Translations under genes and position numbers: made by a program
Notes under the pieces: model-generated
Told to the model about the DNA's origin: nothing
The model's database searches: none
The model's input: the letters and a program-made list of their open reading frames with translations, nothing else
Assembly: GCA_914767715.1 (NCBI GenBank)
Contig: OU612071.1
Coordinates: 28,444,537-28,508,536, forward strand
DNA: 64,000 bases
From: Membranipora membranacea
Lineage: Eukaryota; Bryozoa; Gymnolaemata; Cheilostomatida; Membraniporidae
Reading direction: 5' to 3'
In this document: positions 46,908-59,402 of the stretch, piece after piece
Numbering within the stretch: the stretch's first letter is position 1
How the letters are laid out: each line of letters opens with the position of its first letter

Positions 46908-47375
46908 ATATTAAGATTTATAGGGTCTATACCCTTTGTTATAATTTGTAAGTGCGCCATCGTAATGCTTTGTGATGAATAGTCTTGTTTTACTTCCTCA
47001 TGGTTAGGACGATCACCATCATGGAACATTCTGTCACTTCTCTTAGTTCATACTTCTATGTAAGATGTTTTATAAAGCAATATTTTTTTAATCTATGTCC
47101 CCAAGATATTCTTTCAGATACATTATAAATCATTCACAATAAAACTTGCATACGAGCAACTCAAAGTCTGGCAATTAGAGTTGCAAACATGTATAACTTT
47201 GCTGATTGCAAAATATATGTGGATACAATGATCAAAATAATTTGCTTCCTGGAAAAACTGCCAACCTATAGATTGATTACTCAAAAAACACCCAATGATA
47301 TTCTACAAAATATTATTGCTATTTGCGCTTCACTCCAGTACAACCCACTGCTGATTTTAGGAGGAACATAAATAC
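46908..47375. other. No gene seen
   Basis: AT-rich sequence between the MITE and the microsatellite. The 47189-47371 frame has no recognisable domain or splice context. Confidence 0.4.
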
Positions 47376-47582
47376 TTACATACATACATATATACATACA
47401 TACATACATACATACATACATACATACATACATACATACATACATACATACATACATACATACATACATACATACATACATACATACATACATACATACA
47501 TACATACATACATACATACATACATACATACATACCTACATACATTCATACATACATTCATACATACATTCATACATACATT
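47376..47582 (+). repeat. (CATA)n microsatellite
   Basis: About 50 tetranucleotide CATA/TACA units, pure through the middle and with ATTCATACAT variants at the right end. All frames stay open through it, giving spurious Tyr-Ile-His-Thr and Met-Tyr-Val-Cys repeat ORFs. Confidence 0.97.
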
Positions 47583-48658
47583 GATTGTCTAGACCATCAT
47601 AATATCCAGAGTCTAGCCATGAAATGAAACAGAGACTGAGAAAATAGCCACTGCGAAAAGTTCTATTCATACTTGGAGAGAATATGCTGAGTATTTATAG
47701 ACATAGACAGAATCAGAAAGGACTGGATTAACATTTTGTTATTGAGTTTGCTACTTGAATGCTTCCGTTCAAGCGGATGAGAACTGTAAATTGAAATAAA
47801 CTCAACCCAAAAGGGAGAAGTAAAGGTCTAACATCAATGCTTAGAATATTCAGACTGTGTTTGTTGACCACAATATTACACTTCAGGTCAAGCTGTCAGG
47901 CACATCGCAGAAAGTTTTGAGCCATAGCCATTGGCTGATATTTTAGTAAATTTGCTCTGGCTTTGATGCAGTGTATGCTTTTTTTCTGGAGCAGAGCCAA
48001 TATGTTATAGTTTTCCTGCTCAAAGACAACCAGCGCAAATATTTGTTCATTCCGTGAGGCAGACTGTTTCTATTGCTTCCGCTGAGCCAAAGATACTAAA
48101 CACCGTGCAGTGCGGTTACGCTCTTTGACGAAGATGCTTTCTATAATCAGCCTAAGGCCTTTGACTTCTCACAAATTAATATTGAATTAATTCCAGAGGG
48201 CACGATGCTACAAAGTAAACAAATGTATTTGTGAAAGGAAATTGGTTATGTAATTTAAATTGACAATTCAAAGAACTCGTTCTATTTTCGCAGTTTGAAG
48301 ATGATCGTCTGCGATCAGATGCCTTTGTCATTACATATTTATGATAGACAAGGGGTTCAATTAGATTTCATGGTATAAATTTCACTCATGATGAATCATA
48401 ATGTAGGCATTTATTTGATCTTAGCGCTATTAGCAAAGATTATAAATACTTGTTATCAGGGATTCAGAGATTTCAAACTAAGTATAAACACGCAGTGAAA
48501 GCAATTTTACTGGCAGTGATAAAAATGATATGCAAGATTTATGAAATTCATATCACAAAAGATTATGATGAAGGTGTTGATATGATCAAGTCATACAAAA
48601 GTAGCAGGCATAGACAAGGCAATTAACCAGTAAAAATGTAAAAATATGATTAGAAAAT
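47583..48658. other. No gene seen
   Basis: No supported exon. A lone AGCAAAGATTATAAATACT near 48431 matches the end of the repeat at 24647. Confidence 0.4.
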
Positions 48659-48810
48659 TCATAGCTCCAGTTGCCCAGCTAGATGGATCACCAAGAAAAC
48701 CTCTATATTGTGGTAGTTTATCTTCCTCAGTGCACATTTAGAAATTACACGCTGAATAGGTACATAGCTATGTTTACCTTCAAAGAAATAAGTCTTGTGG
48801 TATATCTGTG
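48659..48810 (-). pseudogene. EnSpm/CACTA transposase, C-terminal end (separated by insertion)
   Basis: Minus-strand frame ending at 48659: YHKTYFFEGKHSYVPIQRV, then ISKCALRKI and a short hydrophobic end. This is the usual last domain of animal EnSpm transposases (a HxFxPVxRI-like segment near the C-terminus). It continues the frame that breaks off at 54074 with GSHTQI; the CACAGATAT of TQI is the duplicated target site. The 5.26 kb between them is the foldback element. Confidence 0.75.
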
Positions 48811-48824
48811 GGTATCCGGACATT

Positions 48825-49120
48825 TTCCCAATGTCATTTTCCCACCAAGCCATTTTCTCACATCCCTTTTTCCAACCTAGCCATTTTCCCACCAAGCCAT
48901 ATTCCCACCGAGCAATTTTCCCACCAGAACATTTTCCCCACATATCCGTTTTCCCACCAATAAGATTTCTCACTGATCCATTTTCTCACAGGGATGTTTT
49001 CCCACCAATCTGTTTTTCCACCATGATATTTTCTCACCAAGCTGTTTTCCCACCTGGACGTCTTCTCACCAATCCATTTTTCCACCCGGACGTTTTCCCA
49101 CTTGCTATTTTCCCACTATT
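48825..49120 (+). repeat. Left outer-arm repeats, ATTTTCCCACC type
   Basis: About 17 degenerate units of 14-17 bp, each with a TTTTCCCACC or TTTTCTCACC core. The same units occur in reverse at 53765-54070. The long frames on both strands here arise from the repeat. Confidence 0.9.
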
Positions 49121-49859
49121 GCTTTTTTTCAAATGAACGCTAGTAGCTTCTTTCTATTTTTTTGTTCCTTTTCCTTCTGCTCTTTTTCAGGCATTAAAAA
49201 TGTTAATTGAAAGTAGTGTTAGAGTCTGGTCATAAAAATTCTGGCAGAGGTTATGAGATGACTTGAACAGTTTTCTTATGATTTTTCAAAACTTCGCTCT
49301 TGTACAATTCCTTGTAATAACACATAGTTGTGTTCACCCAAGGAGTTAAAGACTCCTTGGTTCACCTAAGGGACTGTTGTCAGATTTATTGGGGCGCCTG
49401 TTTATAAACAGAAGATGCACACAAAATCTTGGAATGAACATCGGCTGGAACAAACGTCGACGGGATTGAAGTTACTGGAATGAACGTTGTTTAGTATTGA
49501 AGTAAAAGATCCTGAAATGAATGTAGAAAGTGCTGGATTGAACGCCGACTACATTAGTTGGTATAAAGAGTCAACAGGAGAGCAACTCCCCAAAATAGTT
49601 GTTTTATAAAACCAGCATACGTCTTATGAACAATAACTGTAACAATGCTTGACACAATCAGGGTTTTGGTTTAAATTTATAATTTGTGATGATGCTAAGG
49701 TAATTCAATATAGCCATGCCAAACCACATGTGCTGCGCATTTCGTACTATTTGTATTTATTTATTATGTTTGGTACCGGTGTAGTATTGTAAACTGTCCC
49801 CGCGCGCGAAAACAACCCCGGGACACTTTACAATATTGTAAACTGTCCTGGGGACATTT

Positions 49860-50062
49860 TAAAATAAAAACAGGCCTATTGTAAACTGTCCCCCCCCTGT
49901 TGTAAACTGTCCCCCCCCCCCTATTGTAAACTGCCCCCCCCTATTGTAAACTGTCCCCCCTATTGTAAATTTTCCACCCCCCCTATTGTAAACTGTCCCC
50001 CCTATTGTAAACTGTCCCCCCTATTGTAAACTGTCCCTCCTATTGTAAACTGTCCCCCTATT
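49860..50062 (+). repeat. C-tract tandem repeat TATTGTAAACTGTCCCCCC (left arm)
   Basis: About nine units of 19-24 bp that differ mainly in the length of the C run. The mirror copy in G-tract form is at 51610-51730. G-quadruplexes are possible on the complementary strand. Confidence 0.9.
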
Positions 50063-51609
50063 TATGACTGTCTATTTCCAGGGCCCAGCTGTTTATCATC
50101 ATTCTAAATGGGTCAGTCTGTCAGATCATCTAACTGGAGCAAACCATGATGTTCTGGCTGCCACTATGATGGCCCAAGCTGTACCATGGGATGGTGATGG
50201 TCTCTCACTGACATTATGAATGAGTGTATAAAGCCTCTTTTTCATATGGTACTTTGTAGATCTATTTTTCGCAAACACTAGTTGTTATTTGAAGCTCCTA
50301 TATGATTTAGAGATGTCTGGTTTGCTAAGAAAGGTGCACTAAGCCAACAGTGAATAGATATGTAGTTACCACATCACAGAACACACATACTTTCATTGCA
50401 GGTTCAAGACAATCGCATTATGGCTGCAAAATCATGGTTCATTCCGTTTGAGACTTTTTGAAGATAATCTTTACAAGACAGCTTTGGGGGTGGTTGTTGC
50501 TGCGCGGCTTAAGCAATATTTTACAGTGCAATACCAGGGCGCACAATTTGAAAAGCTCAAAAGTGGTTATTTCTCCCAGTCACACTTGTGACTGACTGTC
50601 GTCACTCACAGGCAAAATAATGCTTGATTGATGTAGATTTCAAGATGAATGAATGGGGTGGTTGTTTTCCCGCGGCTCATGAACCTGCAAAGAATGACAA
50701 AATCATGGTTCATTCCGTTTGAGACTTTTTGACAAATAATCTTTACAAGACAGCTTGGGGGATGGTTGTTTTCGCGCGGCTTAAGCAATGGGTCAATATG
50801 CAAGGTGACAGTGTTTAGTGCAATAAATTGTAGTAAAAACTCTTTTAGGACTCACACTAACAACAAATGAAAAGCAGCATATTTCTAGATAGATATGGGG
50901 GGGGGGAGGTTGTTTTTGCGCGCGTCATAAAGCTACTATGAATGCAAATAACCTGTTACTTTCATTAAATTGCAATTCATCCATCTGAAAATCAACAAGT
51001 AACATCGTTATGCCATTAATACTGTTGCTATAAAATAACATAAGGTTCCGAAAGCAATTTTTGAACATACAGTTCATATAAGCTAATGTGGGAGATGGTT
51101 GTTTTCGCGCGGTTTAAGCAATCATTCACAGTACAATACTAGGGCTCACAATATGGCAAGATTAAAATTTATCATGTCTCGGTGTCACATTTGTGACTTA
51201 CAGTAATCACTCACAGACGAATGCTTGATGAAGGTTGATTCTATGATGAATGAATGGGGTGGTTGTTTTCGCTCGGCTCATGAACCTGCAATGAAAGTAA
51301 GTGTGTTCTGTGCTGTGGCAACTACACATCTATTCACTGTTGGCTTAGTGCACCTTTCTTCGCAAACCATACATCTCTTAATCATAGGAGCTTCAAATAA
51401 CAACAAGTGTTTGCGAAAAATAGATCAACAAAGTACCATATGAAAAAGAGGCTCTATACACTCATTCATAATGTCAGTGAGATACCACCACCATCCAATT
51501 GTACAGCTTGGGCCATCATAGTGGTAGCCCGAACATCATGGTTTGCTCCAGTTAGATGATCTGACCCATTTAGAATGATGATAAGCAGCTGAGCCCTTGA
51601 AATGGACAG

Positions 51610-51735
51610 TCATAAATAGGGGGGGGGACAGTTTACAATAGGGGGGGACAGTTTAAAATAGGGGGGACAGTTTACAATAGGGGGGGGGACAGTTTACAAT
51701 AGAGGGGGGACAGTTTACAATAGGCCTGTTTTTAT
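51610..51735 (+). repeat. G-tract tandem repeat (right arm)
   Basis: Reverse-complement counterpart of 49860-50062, with about five GGGGGGACAGTTTACAATA units, followed by the same lead-in ACAGGCCTGTTTTTATTGTA in inverted order. Confidence 0.9.
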
Positions 51736-53179
51736 TGTAAATTGTCCCCGGGACAGTTTACAATTTTGTAAAGTGTCCCGGGTAGTTTTCGCGCGGGGGA
51801 CAGTTTACAATACTACACCGGTACCTGCAGCCGGTCTTGACAAGCTAAGTTCGGTGGGGGAGGGTGGGAATTTACCTGCATCATCCGCTGTAGCTCGATT
51901 CTACCGTTGCGGTAGCGTCCTAAAATGAGTAGGGGTGTATACTCTGTCGTGTACATTTTAAGACAAAAACGTTTTTAGAAAATCAATTAAAAGCCTCCGA
52001 CAGTGATATGACTTGACAGACGGTTAAAAAACTAGCAGTTGATATGACGTCATCGATTGGATTGCAATATGATTTTGGTATGTTTCTATACATTGTATAT
52101 ACGTGGATAGATGGATTTTATTACTATCACTGACAGCATTATTAAAAAAAAAGTTGAGTCGCGAAATACAGTATAGGTGATAGATAAAAGCGCATCTTTG
52201 TTCTTGTCACGAACATAACAGATGTGATAACTTAACCACATTGGTGATACAAGTTAGCTATTTCAATGAATGACAACAAGTTGACAGCGAGCAGGGAAAA
52301 CAATGTGTTCACAGATAACAGTGAACCAAGGTGTAAACTACTATGATTCATTAGTTGCACCTGATTTCGTTAATGCTTGACCATCGTTTTGCTGATGAAT
52401 ATACAAAGGGTCACTGTTTCTCCTTCAGTATTTCATTACCATTTCAATTTTTGCACTAAATTCCTGCTTGATTCCATCTAGCCATCAGAAATTAAGTCCC
52501 TCATCATAAACAGATGTGAGTGCCTTTGTGAATGATCATCAGTAATTTACACAATTATTTTGGGGAGTTGCTCTTGCGTTGATTCTATATACTAATGTAG
52601 TCTACGTTCAATCCAGCACTTTTTATGTTCATTCCAGGGTTTTCGACTTTCATACCAGTCTACTTTCATTCCAGCTAATTGCAATCCCGTTTGCGTTCAT
52701 TCCAGCCGACGGTAATTCCAATCCGCTGCGCACACCAGCATTTATGATATGATCAAATTCTAGGGTGCATGACCTGATATGCCGATTTGTATTTTTAACA
52801 GGAATTTGATCACAAATAAATTTTTTGTTTCGCCAATTCTTGTTTGGAATTGGATGAAAATTTTTAAATTATTGGTTTTCAATCTAATTGCTTTATTCTT
52901 CTGGAGAGAAGACTAAATAATTTTCTGCGTTTAATCAATATTAAGTCACTAACAAGGAGTGATTACGAGCTGAGAGCAGGAAGATCCTCCGGTAAATCTG
53001 GCGAAGTGCACAAGGGCGCCCGGAAAACAGGGAGCACTGTGCGCATTTTAAACAATTTTAATAGAAATAGATCACATCATTGTTATTTCTTTCTTCCTCT
53101 AAAATGTTTCACCTTAGTATTGCAGGTAGTTGTCCCTTCTTTTTACAAGTGGAAACAACTCTAATGTTTCAAACTGTTG

Positions 53180-53237
53180 ATATGGTAAAAGCAGGGAGGG
53201 TGGGATATACCTATCCCACCCTCCCTGGTAAAAGCAG
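53180..53237. repeat. Small hairpin flanked by 11-bp direct repeats
   Basis: GGGAGGGTGGGATA pairs with TATCCCACCCTCCC around a short spacer and is flanked on both sides by TGGTAAAAGCA. It looks like a miniature hairpin insertion within the right arm of the foldback element. Confidence 0.6.
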
Positions 53238-53764
53238 GAAGAGTCCCTGGTGAAAGCAAATAATTGTTAAAACTTTCTTATCCTCAATTGTCATCTTGGA
53301 AAGGATCTTGTGCGTAAATATACATAGAGTGGAAATTTCTTTACATTGTTTGGTGGTTGATTGATAAAAGCTTGTAAAATAGTAAAACAATCTTTACCGA
53401 AAGCCATGTGGCGGATAACATATGATGCAAGCTTAATTTTGTAGAGTGATATGGCCAATAACCGTAATATGATAATCTCTTTTGAGAATTGGCATAGGCA
53501 CCATTAATTTGTTTTCTCGAAAAAGAAGTTTATAACAAGGAGGCAATTTTGATGAAATCAACCACTTGGACTAACTTGTGCAATAAAGAACTCAAATCAA
53601 AATCAACCCATTACTTATAAAATCAACTCCCATCTCCATTTCCAAAGCTATAACTTTCTTCAGTGCTGGCTGGATGTGAACATTGTTAACGTATTTGTGA
53701 ATGTGAACAGCTTAGATTGCAAAAAGGCTGTGTAGGAACAAAATTGAGCGGTAAAAATTTGTGT

Positions 53765-54070
53765 CGTGGGAAAACAGCACTGTGGTAAATTGTCCTGTTG
53801 GGAAAATTATTTGGTGGGAAATTGTCCTGTTGGCAAAACTATTTGGTCGGAAAACAGCCTGGTGGGAAAATGGCTTGTTGAGCAAATGTCTAGGTGGAGA
53901 AATGGATTGGTGGGAAAACATCCAGGTGGGAATCTAGATTGGATGGAAAACGTGCAGGTGGGAAAATGGCACAGTGGGAAATCAACCAGATGGGATAATG
54001 GCTCAGTGGGAAAATGTCCAGGTGAGAAAACGGCAGAGTGGGATAATGGGAGGTGGGAAAATGGGGCGGA
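53765..54070 (-). repeat. Right outer-arm repeats (inverted copy)
   Basis: Degenerate GGTGGGAAAAT units, the reverse complement of the left outer-arm array. The array ends three bases before the target duplication. Confidence 0.9.
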
Positions 54071-54082
54071 TTCATATCTGTG

Positions 54083-55640
54083 TATGGCTACCCATCGCAT
54101 AGGGAGTATCGTGCATATTGAACCAGTCAACCTTCAACCACATGACTGATCCAGTTGTACTGTCTGCCATTGAATGGCTTGTGACAATAATCTCACGCAC
54201 TGCGCCAGCTCTTGCTAGTTTTTCTTTTGGGTCAATAATACCAGAATAATATGCCTTCAGCCAGCGTGCATGAATTATGTTGCAGTTTACTCTGGTTTCC
54301 TGAACTGGCTGAAACTGCTCACCCATGTATACAACAGAGCGAACAGTGTCAAATTTCAGATTGTAGGGAATTGGAAAAATTGTCTGATACATTGACAAAT
54401 AGAAATTTAGCTTATCCAGGTTAAAAAACTGGCTTGAAATGAACCCTAAGTATACCTGGGTTAGTGATACCTGATCAAGTGAGAACTGACTGCCACAAAA
54501 AACTGTCACTTAATGCAAGGCAAGCATGCACAGTGATATCATTTCCGACTGTTGATATGGTGCCTCGCACTTCATTATTGGCAAGCGAACCCATTATATC
54601 TTGGGTAGTTATTGGAGGCCACAGAATGCTGCACAACTCTCTGTTTGCAAGAAATCTCCTCATGATGCGTGTTGATTGTCGTGAGAATTCACTGCAAAAT
54701 CCCCGAGCATTCCCTTGTACCTAAAGTATTGAATAACAGTATAATAAAATGTTACCAAAGTTAAGCCTTTTCAATCATGTTATGAGGAATTTCATGCTGG
54801 TTGATTGCACAATTTCAAGCAATCTACTCAGTTATCACCTTGATAATTGTTTTTCTCATTGCTCTTAAATTATGAACTTTCTAGTCTGAAACTTTGGCGT
54901 ATTTATATATATGGGAATCTTGATACATTTTCAGGCTACTACTTTGATTGATTAATTACAGGGGATTACCTCTCAAAGCTGTAGCACCAAAATGAATAGA
55001 CTGGGCCGTACTCCTCCCTTACTTTTGCGAGATGGCAGGCCATATGGAAGTTTGGTTTAATGAACTCCTTTCCACAGCGATTTTCAACTTCGGTGCAGAA
55101 TGTGACGAGTAGTTGATCTGCCATCCTGAGGTCGGTCTTGCAAACCACCTTCTTTGTGAGCATACGGACAGCATTCACAAACATCATCCAGACTTGGTAG
55201 TGGCGGTTTCCAATCAGTGGTTTCAAAACAGTGGAGCTGTAAATGAAAGTTCAATTCTTCCATTGGTCTGCAGTAAAACTCGCAAAGCCACTAGCGATTT
55301 TCCGTGGTATTCTGCCGACCGTTTGAGGAACGCGTATTTCTTCCATCATTCGCTGTATTCCTTGTACACTATTCTTATCAATGATCTCTGATTTCAAATA
55401 ATATTTGATCAATGTCTTGGCAATCCCCAGATATGGGCAGTGCATAGGGTCAATCAGGTGATTTGTTATCAGGCAGAAGTATTTAAGATTGTACAGCTCA
55501 GTCCAGCGAGCACCAGTTGACTCGAGATTTTGGCGATCGGCATCCGTTTTGGTTGGTTTTGTGGCTTTAGCTGCTCGCTTATGATCTTGTATCTTAAAAC
55601 GTTGTGCAATTCAGTTGCCACATCATTGCCTAAAGTAAAG
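54083..55640 (-). pseudogene. EnSpm/CACTA transposase pseudogene
   Basis: Read on the minus strand from about 55600: ARWTELYNLKYFCL, LIDPMHCPYLGIAKTL (matching the conserved DPMHNLFLG-type block), FTADQWKN followed by an in-frame TGA at 55251-55253 where a Trp is expected, then LKPLIGNRHYQVW, FHMACHLAKVREEYGPVYSF and WCYSFER (the CHL...YGP.YAFWCFxFER block). After a likely intron (GTAATC donor near 54970) comes RMMRRFLANRE and the C-terminal domain ending MGSHTQI at 54074. The arrangement is typical of animal EnSpm transposases. The nonsense codon and the foldback insertion both inactivate it. No CACTA-type terminal repeats were located. Confidence 0.85.
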
Positions 55641-57272
55641 ATTTAGTATTTTAAATGAGGCCTCACATTTATGAGTGCTGCTGCAAACTTAGCATATTTA
55701 TTGGTGGAATGCCCCTGACGGAGGATAAGATGACGTAGAAGATGGGGAACATTTTCATTTTAAGACATCAAATATGGATTTTTAAATACAATTCAAGACC
55801 AGTTTTGGAAAACTGCACAAGATAACTGTGATACTAAGACTAAAATTATTGCAACAAATATGGAATTTTAATTATGATCATAATTTGTAACATTGTATGT
55901 TGTAATAACACCCAAAATCTCTTTATTTTTATTTGCAAGCTCTAGCATATCAAGCTGCCATTTATTTGTTGCTTGGATAGGTCGTAAATTTCTCTGATAT
56001 TGAGTCTGCAAATATATATATATAAATATATATACGGTCAATTGTTTTTGTACGTACCCCTAATTTATATGATGATAGGTTGGCAGAGAGCTTTATATGA
56101 TACTATCATTGTGGCAGTCTTGGCTTTCTGAAGGGATTTTATCTTATTAGCGTGTGTTGGGTGTTTGAGGTTTGTCTTCCGAATTCAGTGATACGGCCAT
56201 CACAGAACAATCTATTGACAATAATTGATTAGATAAAGTCAGTGGTGAGATTTTTTTTCATGTGTTTGTTGCTTACTATAAAAACTAGAATTAGTAAAAC
56301 GGTACCAAAGGTATATAAAAAGTTAAAAGTCAATGTATCAAAGTATCTTAAACTGAAGCATTTCCATTCCAATCCTGGGGTGAATAAACAGTAAGGTTTT
56401 TACACGATGGTAATGCTGAGTTCATTCATCAGTTGAACGTGGTTTCTAAAGTAAGTAACCGAACATAAAACATTAGAAGGTAGGGCTAATACAGCATCGT
56501 AAACTTTCATTTATTTATTCAAACAGAATTCTGTGAATACTTAAAAAAATGTATGTTGATCGAAAAAATCGATAGTGTCCAGTTAGCAGTTAGCTGTAAG
56601 TTGTTTGATGTTTAAATAAGATTTTTGACTACATTACAGATCAAGTGGTGATGAGTTTTTTAAAAGGAAATTGCCTCTTCTTTGCGGCAACGATACAGGT
56701 CAATATTCGTGAGTGTATCTAAATACAATCTACATTTTAATTGCTTTCTTACAGTTTGTACAAATATTATAAAAGTTATAATGATAAGTTACAGCATGAT
56801 ACTTGAAAATAAAGATTGCCCGAGTATTAGAGTGGCAACTATTCGAGATTTTAAAATGAGTTATGTCAGTAACTGTGCTTCGTATTATCTGAGATTGGTG
56901 TCTGCTGGTCACTATTGTTCTAAATATTGTCTTGCTCACCTCTTACAGACTTGATGATTACGTCAATCTTACAGTAGGATGACACACTGCAAGACAAGGG
57001 CCAAGAGGATAGCATGAAATAAATGGTTGTAAATTCTCTCATCATTAAAAATAGATCTGATGGCGCTGATCCAACATGATAAGAACACATATAAGAACAT
57101 GTGTTCATTCTACATACCGTTGAAATATCATTTATTTGCTCTCTCATTTTATGATCATAAATATTTACAGAAAATCAATAATCCTGAGATGCTAATCATG
57201 AAACTGGAAACATAAATAGAGATCTTCATTTAGAGGTTTTCTCAGTTTGTCCCAGCTTGTCTCAGTTGATTG
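55641..57272. other. No gene seen
   Basis: AT-rich, with a short (AT)n stretch near 56010-56033. The 56682-56954 and other frames lack support. This interval contains any promoter for the gene at 57273. Confidence 0.4.
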
Positions 57273-58645
57273 ATGACAAACATGGGCAGTATAGGTTTAT
57301 TGATAACCATGATAATAGTTTGTCAGGGAGTAACCGAGGCAACAAATAAATCGGCTTTGTTTGAGATTTTTGGTTTTGACCATACACCACAAAAGTCGCA
57401 GTTCACGGCCACAAGAATCGGTTGCGCAATTGCTTGCCTTGCCAGTTCATCATGTCAGGGATTCAACTTTTCACCACAGATAGATAATACTGATGTGAAT
57501 TGTTTCATGTACAATTGGCTGACCCCTGGTGGAGGAGATGAAGAAATCTTCGCCACTAGACCACATAGAACTACACCATTTGTCCTGATATTAGGTAAGC
57601 ATATTCATGTTTCTCCTGCTTAAAATGAGTGCAGAAACAATAGTTTTGCTTATACGATATTTAGGACAATTAGAGAGGAACTTTGATTCAAATATAGTGT
57701 TGATTATAGAGAAATGCTGGCCATCATATCGGGATTTAAATGTGCAGTGAGTAATTCTGTTGACTCAAACGAGTTGTATGTGACTTACATCTACCAATGA
57801 CTATGGTCGATGTTTCCTCCCAATTAGCTATGACATCCCCCAACAAGAACGACTATCGCAGGATATTCCATTGAGACAGGATATATTTAACAATATCAAA
57901 TAGCGAGCAGGATTAATGATTCATTGATTTAAATTTGCTGCAAAATTATTATTTTATGGTACACTTGCTGGGGTAAACATTGTTATATTGTAAATTCATT
58001 GAAATCTCAAACCTGTCGATAAGAATTAGTCATCGACATTAAGGTACTCCTCAGAATACTCATTCATTCCAATTTATGACTTGGCTACAGATAAATCTGG
58101 AGAAACAATCTTTGGTTAGAGGAGTAAAGATCTGGAATCGTGTTCTTGTTAACATCCAAGGTAAAGTGAAACTGATTCAAGTGTGCGTGAATTGAAGAGG
58201 CATTAAGTCACATTTTACCTATATATAAATCAATGACCTCTCATTGACCTTGAATGGCAGCAGTACTTATAATACTGCTCATATTTCGAGGTCTCTAGGA
58301 TTATCTCTCACCTAATGTAAGGACTGGACTTTTTATCAATTAGTTTCGCCTCCCTATGACCATAATGTGAGGAATTATGTCCTAAAAAAAGCGGGAATTT
58401 ATAGTTATAACCGACATCATTTTATTTGGGAATTTATCCTTAACTCCATAGACTATGGATATAGAGACGCCTCACGCCCACTTCTGGTTGCAAAGTTAGC
58501 TTCTGCTGCCTTCGAGAGCTATGGATTTCTCAATGAAAATTCAGGTTTTTTACCTCAATTTTTTGTGACAAGAATCCACAATCTTGATGACAAAACCCGA
58601 TCGGACAACATCAAAGTCAAGATCTACCTGTTTTTGCATTCGTAG
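57273..58645 (+). CDS. Small secreted protein, PAN/apple-like N-terminus
   Basis: Exon 1 (57273-57594) starts at ATG, with another ATG at 57282, and encodes a signal peptide (MGSIGLLITMIIVCQGVTEA). A Cys-containing segment follows, TATRIGCAIACLASSSCQGF, and then DVNCFMYNW, which resembles a PAN/apple fold (C-x3-C-x5-C-x-GF). It ends at a strong donor GGTAAGC in phase 1. Exon 2 (58344-58645) follows a TTATCAATTAG acceptor, is in phase, and runs open for 100 codons to TAG, with ASRPLLVAKLASAAFESYG and NLDDKTRSDNIKVKIYLF. The total would be 207 residues. Exon 1 is convincing; the link to exon 2 rests only on phase and open frame. Apple domains bind protein or carbohydrate partners. Confidence 0.5.
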
Positions 58646-59284
58646 CCAAAGATGAACATTAAACAAGCCTTTATTTTTGTAAGAAATAATAACGTTGTGC
58701 AATATTAACTATCAAAGTTGCCCACTGTGGTGCAATGATGTCCTGAGATAGGTTAACTGCTGCTTCGAGTTGTGTGTGAGAAACCCTATACCAATTTGTG
58801 AAATAAAGTTCAAACATTATTTTCACCTTAGGTTAGTCAATGAGGCAGAGGTTTTGAAACTTTTTATTTGGATATCATCAAATTTAATTTTATGGCATAA
58901 GAATTGAATCTAAACGTTTTAATCATGGTGAAAAGATGGACTGTCATCAGCTGTACAATATGAACGCGATTTAAACTAAAATAAATGGCATTGTGACACC
59001 CACAAGAATTCCTTGCACCGAATGATAGAATACATCCATATCTGCCGTAAAGCCAATCAGAGGACTTGGAGTTTTCAGACTCTCACCTGATTTCTAGGCA
59101 GCTTATCTTCTGGTGACAATCATACTAGGAATATCTCCAGTTGTTCAAAATATTGAGGCAAATTATTGAATACCCGGCATCTACTTTGAGTTATGTAGTA
59201 GAGCGGTATTTTTGCTTTTTCTATTACACAGTTTTACCCTGTGTGGTTAATTATTAAAATCCTGACCCTAAATGAAGCTAAAGA
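58646..59284. other. No gene seen
   Basis: No supported exon between the small secreted protein gene and the left inverted repeat of the lysozyme region. Confidence 0.4.
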
Positions 59285-59402
59285 TTGCGTCAGGTACTGT
59301 TCTTGAGATAGCAAGATACTGTGGGGTTTGGGGTGTGGGGTTGTACCTACTGTGTGTTGTACTCGTGTGAGTAACTATTGTTAGCAAATGTTAAACATCT
59401 TT
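59285..59402. repeat. Left inverted repeat flanking the lysozyme-like gene
   Basis: ACTCGTGTGAGTAACTATTG followed by TTAGCAAATGTTAAAC is the reverse complement of 62177-62211, and TACTGTTCTTGAGATAGCAAG pairs with the sequence at 62255-62284. It also contains a short GGGGTTTGGGGTGTGGGG tract. Confidence 0.85.

Larger units (their letters stand above)
48811..54073. mobile_element. 5.26-kb foldback (FB/MULE-like) element
   Basis: A perfect 9-bp direct repeat ATATCTGTG flanks the element (48802-48810 and 54074-54082). The ends resemble each other inverted (GGTATCCGGACATTTTCCC versus GAATCCGCCCCATTTTCCC). Both arms contain the same modules in mirror order: degenerate 14-17-bp repeats with ATTTTCCCACC (48825-49120, 53765-54070), repeats with GGAATGAACG (49415-49560, 52600-52720), TGTAAACTGTCCCCC repeats (49785-50060, 51610-51825), and a unique stretch (50080-50420, 51290-51595). 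The centre (50420-51290) has direct repeats around GGTGGTTGTTTTCGCGCGG. No transposase is encoded. Foldback elements with repeat-filled arms and 9-bp duplications are known in the Mutator superfamily (Drosophila FB). The superfamily call is inference. Confidence 0.85.

Noticed and set aside
47281-47592. Long ORFs on both strands with Met-Tyr-Val-Cys or Tyr-Ile-His-Thr repeats
   Set aside because: They are translations of the (CATA)n microsatellite; a four-base repeat stays open in every frame.
48659-49136. Repeat-rich ORFs on both strands (His-Phe-Pro or Trp-Glu-Asn rich)
   Set aside because: They are translations of the foldback outer-arm repeats. Only the part left of 48811 on the minus strand is protein-derived (CACTA).
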